A stretch of DNA of 19,743 nucleotides from an uncultured Bacilli bacterium (GTDB taxonomy: Bacteria; Bacillota_I; Bacilli_A; RF39; UBA660). Every line of letters starts with the position of its first letter. Positions within the stretch are counted from its first letter, which is position 1. Both the position numbers and the translations under genes were made by a program. Positions 7,550 through 12,660 of the stretch are shown one piece after another. The notes below the pieces were generated by a model that saw only the letters and a list, made by a program, of their open reading frames with translations, did not search any database and was not told the DNA's origin. Location: contig CANRBD010000006.1 of the NCBI GenBank assembly GCA_947628765.1, positions 1 through 19,743 of the forward strand, written 5' to 3'.

Positions 7550-7778
7550 AGGTGTTTGCGATAGCCTAATGATACGGCAGATTTTAAGTAAATATATCGG
7601 TTCGGAAATTACCATCAAATATAATTTAGGGCGGAATAAATATGAAACTTATAAAGCCAAAATAACTAATTTATATAATTGTGTCTTTTTAGTTGAGGTT
7701 TTAGATGAAAATAAAAGTGTGAAATCTTTTTCATATGCTGATATTATTACAAAAACAATTAAAATTTTTGATAAATAG
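7530..7778 (+). CDS. veg: Veg family protein (DUF1021)
   Basis: Veg is a small, highly expressed cytoplasmic protein of Firmicutes; in B. subtilis it stimulates biofilm matrix gene expression. ATG 7530 is preferred because AAAGGA (7517-7522) precedes it by seven bases; in-frame ATG codons upstream (7485, 7494) lie deep in yabG without an SD. The 82-aa product shows the family core: IGSEITIKYNLGRNKYE, then VFLVEVLD and SFSYADIITKTIKI, aligned in order with B. subtilis Veg (GKRLTLKANGGRRK, VFVIQLD, SYSYADILT). It overlaps yabG by 20 bases, so it is translationally linked. No terminator is visible before the spoVG promoter. Confidence 0.88.
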   Translation: MLDILDKGVCDSLMIRQILSKYIGSEITIKYNLGRNKYETYKAKITNLYNCVFLVEVLDENKSVKSFSYADIITKTIKIFDK

Positions 7779-7807
7779 TTGTTTTTTTCATAAAAATATT
7801 GTATACT
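7779..7807 (+). promoter_or_regulatory. Sigma-A-type promoter of spoVG
   Basis: TTGTTT (7779-7784), 17 bases, TATACT (7802-7807). The B. subtilis spoVG promoter is read by sigma-H, but no sigma-H pattern (AGGAWWT and GAAT) was seen here. A 4-bp GGTA/TACC hairpin lies in the leader at 7819-7831. Confidence 0.6.
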
Positions 7808-7849
7808 TAAGATGTAACGGTATAAAGTACCAGAAGGGAGAGGTTAGCT

Positions 7850-8113
7850 TTGAAAATTACATCAATAAACGTTAGAAAAATTGAAAAGGAGAATTCACGC
7901 ATTCGTGGAATTGCATCAGTTGTTTTAGATGATTGTTTTGCAGTTCATGGCATTAGAATTATTGAAGGTGATGGTGGATTATTTATCGCTATGCCAAGTC
8001 GTAAGACTAGTAACGATGAATACCACGATATTGCTCATCCAATAACTCAAGAGTGCCGTAAAATGTTTGAAGATGCAATTACTGAAGAGTATAATAATTT
8101 AGAAGATGAATAA
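7850..8113 (+). CDS. spoVG: SpoVG, RNA-binding regulator and septation protein
   Basis: SpoVG is a small site-specific nucleic-acid-binding protein that affects asymmetric septation and virulence or competence genes in Firmicutes. The 87-aa product begins at a TTG codon with SD GGGAGAGG (7836-7843) six bases upstream; no ATG upstream is in frame. The family core is plain: ITSINVRKI at the start, GIASVVLDDCFAVHGIRIIEGDGGLFIAMPSRKT, then FHDIAHPI-like YHDIAHPIT and a C-terminal helix (RKMFEDAITEEY). Length matches B. subtilis (97 aa) less its tail. It has its own promoter and terminator, and sits directly between veg and yabP, an order not found in B. subtilis. Confidence 0.96.
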   Translation: MKITSINVRKIEKENSRIRGIASVVLDDCFAVHGIRIIEGDGGLFIAMPSRKTSNDEYHDIAHPITQECRKMFEDAITEEYNNLEDE

Positions 8114-8125
8114 TCTTCTTTTTTC
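8101..8125 (+). terminator. Terminator of spoVG, enclosing its stop codon
   Basis: AGAAGAT (8101-8107) pairs with ATCTTCT (8113-8119) around a 5-base loop and a T-run follows. The spoVG stop codon TAA (8111-8113) is in the loop and first stem base. Confidence 0.6.
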
Positions 8126-8128
8126 ATG

Positions 8129-8136
8129 CATATATT
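8129..8136 (+). promoter_or_regulatory. Candidate sporulation -10 (CATATATT) upstream of yabP
   Basis: CATATATT lies 16 bases before the yabP ATG and downstream of the spoVG terminator, so a separate start is needed for yabP-yabQ. It fits CATANNNT of sigma-E. No convincing -35 is seen, so confidence is low. Confidence 0.35.
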
Positions 8137-8152
8137 TCCCTAGGAGGAGATT

Positions 8153-8440
8153 ATGGACAAGATGGAAGCAATTTCGTCATTAACGCATGGAATTACAGTT
8201 AATGAACGAAAAAATATTGTTATTACTGGTGTAAAAAAAATCGATAGCTTTGATGAAGAAGAATTTTATTTAGAAACAACCATGGGTGATTTAATTCTTA
8301 AAGGTGAAGAACTTGAAATAATAAAATTAGATACTTATCAAGGCAATGTTTCCATTAAAGGCAAAGTAAATAGTTTAACTTATACAGAAAATGGAAAAAA
8401 AGATAAAGAAAGTGGAATTTTCAGTAAATTATTTAAATAG
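8153..8440 (+). CDS. yabP: Sporulation protein YabP
   Basis: YabP is a small mother-cell protein of the YabP/YqfC family needed for normal sporulation in B. subtilis. The 95-aa product contains the family block: HGITVNERKNIVITGVKKIDSF, DEEEFYLETTMGDLILKGEEL, LDTYQGNVSIKGKVNSLTYTE and the C-terminal GIFSKLFK, which ends B. subtilis YabP too. The ATG at 8153 has SD AGGAGGAG (8142-8149); a second ATG at 8162 is possible. Its TAG overlaps the GTG of yabQ by one base, so the two are translationally coupled, as in Bacillus. Confidence 0.92.
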   Translation: MDKMEAISSLTHGITVNERKNIVITGVKKIDSFDEEEFYLETTMGDLILKGEELEIIKLDTYQGNVSIKGKVNSLTYTENGKKDKESGIFSKLFK

Positions 8441-8712
8441 TGAATTTAGAAACCCAAATTATTACACTGCTTTTTTCTTTTTTATATGGAATCTTTTTTT
8501 CATTATTTGTAAATGTAAATCACAAAATAATTTATAATGCTAAAAAATGGATTAGATTATTAGGGACTTTTTTAGTTGTTTTAATTAGTGTTCTTTCATA
8601 TTTTTTAATATTAAGATATATTAATAATGCCGCCTTTCATCCATATTGTTTAATTATGTTAATAGGAGGATATTATTTAGAACAAGTAATTGCCAAACGA
8701 TTTAAAAAATGA
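8440..8712 (+). CDS. yabQ: Sporulation membrane protein YabQ
   Basis: YabQ is a mother-cell membrane protein that localises to the outer forespore membrane and is needed for cortex synthesis. The 90-aa product is strongly hydrophobic, with about three membrane spans (near residues 8-26, 36-60 and 68-82) and the N-terminal pattern NLETQIITLLFSFLYGIFFSLF typical of YabQ. Identification rests on topology plus gene order (yabP-yabQ-divIC), which is conserved with B. subtilis; the B. subtilis protein is longer. The start is GTG sharing a base with the yabP TAG. Its TGA at 8710-8712 overlaps an ATG at 8709. Confidence 0.82.
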   Translation: MNLETQIITLLFSFLYGIFFSLFVNVNHKIIYNAKKWIRLLGTFLVVLISVLSYFLILRYINNAAFHPYCLIMLIGGYYLEQVIAKRFKK

Positions 8713-8718
8713 TATACT
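8690..8718 (+). promoter_or_regulatory. Sigma-A promoter of divIC
   Basis: TTGCCA (8690-8695), 17 bases, TATACT (8713-8718), at the end of yabQ. It would let divIC be expressed in vegetative cells independently of the sporulation genes upstream. It supports the later divIC start at 8742. Confidence 0.6.
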
Positions 8719-8741
8719 TTAACTATAATAGTGGTGATATA

Positions 8742-9179
8742 ATGGCGAATAAGAAAGTAACAAAAACTGCTAAAAGAAGGCTGACGATACTTACCCCGAT
8801 TGTTTTCATCGCAATCGGGTATTGTGCGTTTACCTTAGTCACTACTATAATATCCATCTATAATCTTAATCATGAAGAAGCCAGCTTAAAAAAAGAATTA
8901 ACGGAGCTTAAAGGACAAGCTAAAGATTTAAAAATAGAAATTGATAAACTTCAAGATAAAGATTATGTAGCCAGGTATGCGCGAGAAAATTATTTGTATA
9001 CTAAAGATGGAGAGTATGTTATTAAAGCCTTAGATGATGAAGAAAAGAAAACCACCGATAAATTTGAAATAACTGAAGAGCAAATTATTTTTCTTGTCAT
9101 GGTTATAGGCTCACTAGTATTATTTTATATTGTTTTTAAAGGAATAAAGAAAAAGAAGAAAAAAGGAGGAAAAAAATGA
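8742..9179 (+). CDS. divIC: Cell division protein DivIC (FtsB family), with an extra C-terminal membrane span
   Basis: DivIC partners FtsL and DivIB (FtsQ) in the division complex that activates septal peptidoglycan synthesis. From ATG 8742 (SD GGTG, 8733-8736) the product is 145 aa; an upstream ATG at 8709 overlaps the yabQ stop and lacks an SD. It has a basic N-terminus, one membrane segment (about 16-39), a heptad-rich coiled coil (NHEEASLKKELTELKGQ onward) and the family signature LQDKDYVARYARENYLYTKDGEYVIK. Unusually, after a charged linker it has a second hydrophobic segment (about 113-133) followed by a lysine-rich tail. The gene order yabP-yabQ-divIC matches B. subtilis. It overlaps the next gene by four bases (ATGA). 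Confidence 0.9.
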   Translation: MANKKVTKTAKRRLTILTPIVFIAIGYCAFTLVTTIISIYNLNHEEASLKKELTELKGQAKDLKIEIDKLQDKDYVARYARENYLYTKDGEYVIKALDDEEKKTTDKFEITEEQIIFLVMVIGSLVLFYIVFKGIKKKKKKGGKK

Positions 9180-10189
9180 AAGCAGTAGCAATTAAAGGAG
9201 CAAGAGAATTTGAAATTATCGATAAGGAAGAACCCGTAAGTACAGATGGCAAGGTTATTGTCGATGTCAAAAAATGTGGTATTTGTGGTTCGGATATCCA
9301 CTATTGGGTTGATGGTGAACCTAAAGGTTTAGTCATGGGTCATGAGTATTGTGGAGTTGTAGTTGACCCTGGTAGCCGTGAGGATTTAAAAGTGGGTGAT
9401 AGAGTAACGGCGTTACCAATTTCACCATGTGGGCATTGTGAACCTTGTGAAACTGGCAATGTTCAATATTGCTTGGATACTTGGACCCATGCCACCGGAC
9501 TTTCTTTAGATAACCCTGGAGGCTTAGAACCAAAAATGGCGCTTAGACCAGATATGGTTATTAAAGTGCCTGATAATATTACCGATGATGAAGTAGCCAT
9601 GGTCGAACCAACTGCAGTTGGCCTTCATGCCGCTCATTTAGCCGATATCAAAATGGGTCAAAAAGTTTTAGTTGTTGGCGGCGGAATTATTGGTTTAGTT
9701 TCGGCTATGTTTGCCAAAATGGAAGGCGCTAGTTATGTTGTCGTTTCTGAAACTAATGAAAAGCGCGGTCAAAAAGCTGTCGATTTAGGTGTAGCTGATG
9801 CTTGGTTTGATGCTAAAGATGCAGAAGCTATTAATAAATTTGCTGCTAAATTTGATGTCGTAATTGAATGTTGTGGTAATGCCCCAGCTGTTACTTCAGC
9901 TTTAATGCTTACTAAACCTGGAGGGACGGTAGTATTAGTTGGTGTATCTTCAAAACCAATCGAAATTCCAACAGTTTTAGCCGTTTTACATGAACTCACA
10001 GTTAAAGGAGCCATTGCTTATACTAAATTAGAGTTTCAAACTTGCATCGATCTTATAGCAAAGAAAAAAATCGATGTTAAAAAATTTATCGATGATGTGG
10101 TTAGCTTAGAAGAAGTTCAACATTCTTATGAACGCTTAACTTCGGGAACTGACTCAGCCGTTAAAATTTTAGTAGATCCTAATAAATAA
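9176..10189 (+). CDS. Zinc-dependent alcohol dehydrogenase, sorbitol/threonine-dehydrogenase-like
   Basis: A medium-chain dehydrogenase/reductase of 337 aa, oxidising a secondary alcohol or polyol with NAD. Catalytic zinc site: Cys37 in CGICGSD, His56-Glu57 in GHEYCG and Glu144 in VEPTAVGLHA. Structural zinc site: Cys85, 88, 91 and 99. The nucleotide-binding motif is VLVVGGGIIG (164-173); an acidic residue at the end of the second strand (Glu192) suggests NAD over NADP. The substrate cannot be told from the sequence; sorbitol, butanediol, threonine and related alcohols are all possible. AGGAGG at 9163-9168 gives good spacing to the ATG, which overlaps the divIC stop. No sugar transporter or related catabolic gene is adjacent. 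A strong terminator follows. Confidence 0.88.
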   Translation: MKAVAIKGAREFEIIDKEEPVSTDGKVIVDVKKCGICGSDIHYWVDGEPKGLVMGHEYCGVVVDPGSREDLKVGDRVTALPISPCGHCEPCETGNVQYCLDTWTHATGLSLDNPGGLEPKMALRPDMVIKVPDNITDDEVAMVEPTAVGLHAAHLADIKMGQKVLVVGGGIIGLVSAMFAKMEGASYVVVSETNEKRGQKAVDLGVADAWFDAKDAEAINKFAAKFDVVIECCGNAPAVTSALMLTKPGGTVVLVGVSSKPIEIPTVLAVLHELTVKGAIAYTKLEFQTCIDLIAKKKIDVKKFIDDVVSLEEVQHSYERLTSGTDSAVKILVDPNK

Positions 10190-10206
10190 ACTGACTTTTT
10201 GATATG

Positions 10207-10241
10207 AACCCCGTTTCTTGGACATAGAAACGAGGTTTTTT
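10207..10241 (+). terminator. Terminator after the alcohol dehydrogenase gene
   Basis: AACCCCGTTTCT (10207-10218) pairs with 10226-10237, with one C-A mismatch, a 7-base loop and a T-run at 10236-10241. It is the most GC-rich hairpin in the window. Confidence 0.8.
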
Positions 10242-10251
10242 ATATGACAAT

Positions 10252-10280
10252 TTGACAAAAAATCTAAGTAATGTTATAGT
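10252..10280 (+). promoter_or_regulatory. Near-consensus sigma-A promoter of the DUF2441-like gene
   Basis: TTGACA (10252-10257), 17 bases and TATAGT (10275-10280), with an extended TGT before the -10. It is one of the two best promoters in the window. Confidence 0.85.
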
Positions 10281-10306
10281 AACACTCATTAAAAAGGAGG
10301 CTTATA

Positions 10307-10903
10307 ATGCAAGTAGTAAATAAAAAAATGTATCATTTAATTAAAGATAATAAATTTTCACATTTGTGGCAAGAAGGAAGTATTATCGATAATACAAAAG
10401 ATAATTTTACTAATGATAGAACTATAGCTAATTTTGACTATGCAACTATTGAAGAATTTGATGATGAATATCAGCCTTTTTATGAAATTATCAATTATTT
10501 TATCGAAAATAAACCAGATAGGGAAACTATGGAAATTTTACTTGAGCATGCTCAAAGACATATCCATTTACTTCAGATAAATCAAATGGAATTAGCGTTA
10601 GAAGAAGTGCGAAGACAGTTTTATCCAGGTATAGTTAGTCGACGTCAAGCTATTTGGGTTTGTGATGAAAATCAAATAGAATATTGGGATAATGAGTTGC
10701 CAGGTCAAAAAAATTTATTTGAGGTAGCAATAACTGGAGATATGTTTAAAACCAGTTCTGCTTTTTTGCCACCGTTAGGTCTTAGTTATAATGATAGTCT
10801 AAAGCAGGCGCATGAATATTGGCATCCAGATTTTCATAAATGTGATCCGAAAACTATTGAATATTTAGTTAAAGGAAAAATAAAGGTATTAAAAAAGGTA
10901 TAA
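10307..10903 (+). CDS. DUF2441-like protein, unknown function
   Basis: A soluble protein of 198 aa with no signal peptide or membrane span. The central block ELALEEVRRQFYPGIVSRRQAIWVCDE (95-121) followed by YWDNELPG, LFEVAITGDMF (137-147) and AHEYWHPDF resembles the DUF2441 family, which has no known activity. The C-terminal IEYLVKGKIKVLKKV also fits that family, which often ends with a similar strand. ATG 10307 follows a strong SD (AAAAAGGAGG, 10291-10300). It stands alone, with its own strong promoter and a terminator shared with lemA. The assignment is from recall of the family pattern and should be checked by profile search. Confidence 0.7.
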   Translation: MQVVNKKMYHLIKDNKFSHLWQEGSIIDNTKDNFTNDRTIANFDYATIEEFDDEYQPFYEIINYFIENKPDRETMEILLEHAQRHIHLLQINQMELALEEVRRQFYPGIVSRRQAIWVCDENQIEYWDNELPGQKNLFEVAITGDMFKTSSAFLPPLGLSYNDSLKQAHEYWHPDFHKCDPKTIEYLVKGKIKVLKKV

Positions 10904-10918
10904 AAATTATACCTTTTT
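10892..10918. terminator. Bidirectional terminator between the DUF2441-like gene and lemA
   Basis: AAAAAGGTATA (10892-10902) pairs with TATACCTTTTT (10908-10918). The A- and T-runs make it work on both strands. The stop codon of the DUF2441-like gene (10901-10903) lies inside the hairpin and that of lemA (10919-10917) at its edge. Confidence 0.8.
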
Positions 10919-11462
10919 ATAGTTTAAAATCGTTGGTATCATCATCTTCCATATCTTTACCATCAAAATAAGGTTTAGCCTTAAATTTAAAAAATAAAGC
11001 AATTATATTAGATGGAATTTTTTTAACTAGGCGGTTATAATCAGTAATAATATCGTTATAATATTTTCTATAAGCGACAATATCAGTTTCTGATTCTGCT
11101 AAAGCAAGGTCTATTTTGGTAAATTCCTCGCTATTTTTTAAATCAGGATATTCTTCTTTATATTTATTAAATTCTTTAATTCCCTCATATAATTCCCGGT
11201 CTAGTTCAAAATTAGATAATTTCTGTGATCTTAGCTCAATGATACCTAAAAATATTTCATCTTTGATTTTAGTATTAGCTTTAATAATGTCGATAGATTT
11301 ATTTAATAGATCAAATCTATTTCTTAAAGTAGTGTCGATATTTGCTTCGGCTTCGTTTATCCTAATTATGTGGTTTTGAAAATTATTGTAAGTGCCAGCA
11401 ACGGCTAAAGCTAATATAAATATAACCAAAAAATTTGCTAATAAAATGATTAATACAACCAT
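10917..11462 (-). CDS. lemA: LemA family membrane protein
   Basis: LemA proteins are N-terminally anchored helical-bundle proteins of unknown role, often near metalloproteases. The 181-aa product has one N-terminal membrane segment (3-22) and the family frame: YNNFQNHIIRINEAEANIDTTLRNRFDLL (25-53), then EYPDLKNSEEF (about 104-114), LALAESETDIVAYRKYYNDIITDYN, and KKIPSNIIALFFKFKAKPYF. The usual IDVQLKRRYDLIPNLV block is altered here to IDTTLRNRFDLLNKSI. The ATG follows AGGTGAG. No metalloprotease (HtpX) gene is next to it; it stands downstream of gerQ on the same strand but has its own promoter. Confidence 0.87.
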   Translation of the reverse strand: MVVLIILLANFLVIFILALAVAGTYNNFQNHIIRINEAEANIDTTLRNRFDLLNKSIDIIKANTKIKDEIFLGIIELRSQKLSNFELDRELYEGIKEFNKYKEEYPDLKNSEEFTKIDLALAESETDIVAYRKYYNDIITDYNRLVKKIPSNIIALFFKFKAKPYFDGKDMEDDDTNDFKL

Positions 11463-11479
11463 ATTCTCACCTATTAATC

Positions 11480-11508
11480 ATTATAGCAAATATCTTTGTC
11501 TATTTCAA
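11480..11508 (-). promoter_or_regulatory. Promoter of lemA
   Basis: On the minus strand TTGAAA (11508-11503), 17 bases and TATAAT (11485-11480), with the extended TGC before the -10. The -35 overlaps the last codons of gerQ. Confidence 0.75.
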
Positions 11509-11879
11509 TTATTTGGATAAAATTCAGGGCTAGAAATTATACGTTCGTTAAATTTAATATAGTTGACATAAATCATTAAAATTAGATACCAATCACCAGT
11601 CGTAGGATCACTTAAAATAATATGGTCACGGCCCGATTGTTCAACGATTCCTTTGAAAACTTTATCGCGCCATTCAGTACTATCGGGATATGAAGCATAG
11701 ACTTCAACTTGTTTACCACGATTTAATCTTAAAATATTTTCAATATAAGATTGTTCAAAATCTGTATCCGGTACGACATTTTGATAATTCGCCGCGGTTT
11801 CTTGGTTTGGAACTGCATTACCTCCTGTATATAATGGAGTTCCAGGAAAAGTACTAGGATTTACAAAATTGTTATTCAT
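11505..11879 (-). CDS. gerQ: Spore coat protein GerQ
   Basis: GerQ is an inner-coat protein required for retention of the cortex-lytic enzyme CwlJ and so for germination; transglutaminase cross-links it in B. subtilis. The 124-aa product has a short Asn/Pro/Gly-rich N-terminal part (about 1-38) and the conserved core: YIENILRLNRGKQVEVYASYP (45-65), STEWRDKVFKGIVEQSGRDH, and IILSDPTTGDWYLILMIYVNYI. It is shorter than B. subtilis GerQ (about 181 aa), mainly because the Gln/Asn/Pro-rich N-terminal region is reduced. The ATG follows AAAGGAGA. It diverges from pduL across an 82-base gap. No cwlJ gene is adjacent here. Confidence 0.94.
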   Translation of the reverse strand: MNNNFVNPSTFPGTPLYTGGNAVPNQETAANYQNVVPDTDFEQSYIENILRLNRGKQVEVYASYPDSTEWRDKVFKGIVEQSGRDHIILSDPTTGDWYLILMIYVNYIKFNERIISSPEFYPNN

Positions 11880-11905
11880 ATATTCTCCTTTCTATACAAA
11901 ATATA

Positions 11906-11934
11906 TTTAATCAAAAGCTAAAATATGCTATAAT
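11906..11934 (+). promoter_or_regulatory. Promoter of pduL
   Basis: TTTAAT (11906-11911), 17 bases and TATAAT (11929-11934) with the extended TGC. The pduL ATG is 27 bases further, after SD GAGGGGATG. Confidence 0.65.
11920..11927 (-). promoter_or_regulatory. Candidate sporulation -10 (CATATTTT) of gerQ
   Basis: On the minus strand CATATTTT lies about 40 bases before the gerQ ATG and, with the next A, fits CATANNNTA of sigma-K. No matching -35 (AC) was found at 15-16 bases. It overlaps the divergent pduL promoter region. Low confidence. Confidence 0.25.
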
Positions 11935-11961
11935 TAGATTAATAACAGAGGGGATGATGAA

Positions 11962-12531
11962 ATGAAAGTAAGTGTTGGCGTTTCTGCTCGACATGTTCAT
12001 TTAACTAAAGAGACTTATATTAAATTATTTGGTGATGATTATATCGAAAAAGAACGTGATTTAGATCAGCCAGGGCAGTATGCTTCAACTAGTGTTGTAG
12101 CTATTAAAAAAGGAAATGTTGTTATTCCTAATGTCCGCGTATTAGGACCATTTAGGAATTATAATCAAGTAGAAATTTCACGAACTGATGCTTTTAAATT
12201 AAAAGTAGAACCACCAATAAGAACATCTGGTGATCTTTTTGGTAGTTTGCCTGTTATTTTAGTAGGCCCTTTAGGTGAAGTTATGTTAGATGAAGGTTTA
12301 ATTATTGCTAACCGTCACATTCATATTACACCTTTAGAAAGAGAAAAATATGGCCTTAAAGATGTTGATAAAGTATGCATTAAAGTCGATGGCGAAAAGG
12401 GTGGAATATTGAAAAATGTATATTTAAAAGTTTTGGATGAAGCTTCTTTAAGACTTCATTTAGATACTGATGATGCCAATGCTTTTAATTTAAGAGATGA
12501 TGACTTTGTTGAGGTGTTAATTGAAAAGTAG
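11962..12531 (+). CDS. pduL: Phosphate acyltransferase PduL-type (phosphotransacetylase)
   Basis: Transfers an acyl group from acyl-CoA to phosphate, making acetyl- or propionyl-phosphate for substrate-level ATP synthesis. The 189-aa protein shows both zinc-binding halves: SARHVHL (8-14, His11 and His13) and NRHIHITP (117-124, His119 and His121), with IRTSGDLFG (86-94, phosphate-binding Arg87) between and RLHLDTDDANA (164-174) after. There is no N-terminal microcompartment-targeting extension, and no microcompartment shell or diol genes are nearby. So it probably serves as the cytosolic acetate-pathway enzyme, in place of Pta; that is inference. Its stop lies within the following terminator hairpin. 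Confidence 0.93.
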   Translation: MKVSVGVSARHVHLTKETYIKLFGDDYIEKERDLDQPGQYASTSVVAIKKGNVVIPNVRVLGPFRNYNQVEISRTDAFKLKVEPPIRTSGDLFGSLPVILVGPLGEVMLDEGLIIANRHIHITPLEREKYGLKDVDKVCIKVDGEKGGILKNVYLKVLDEASLRLHLDTDDANAFNLRDDDFVEVLIEK

Positions 12532-12547
12532 ACCTAGTCTGCTTTTT
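12524..12547 (+). terminator. Terminator of pduL, overlapping its stop codon
   Basis: A 10-bp stem (12524-12533 with 12537-12546, one G-U pair) with a 3-base loop and a T-run. The TAG (12529-12531) is in the left arm. Confidence 0.7.
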
Positions 12548-12571
12548 CTTATAAAAATTTTATTTTCTAAT

Positions 12572-12600
12572 TTACTAAACTATAAAATACGTGATATAAT
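12572..12600 (+). promoter_or_regulatory. Promoter of the coupling ATPase gene
   Basis: Extended -10 TGATATAAT (12592-12600) with a weak -35 (TTACTA, 12572-12577) 17 bases upstream. The leader of about 50 bases ends at the strong SD. Confidence 0.55.
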
Positions 12601-12660
12601 ATTGATATGGATTTTTTCCTTGATTAGTATTAACTTTTATAATTTATAAGGAGGATGCAC

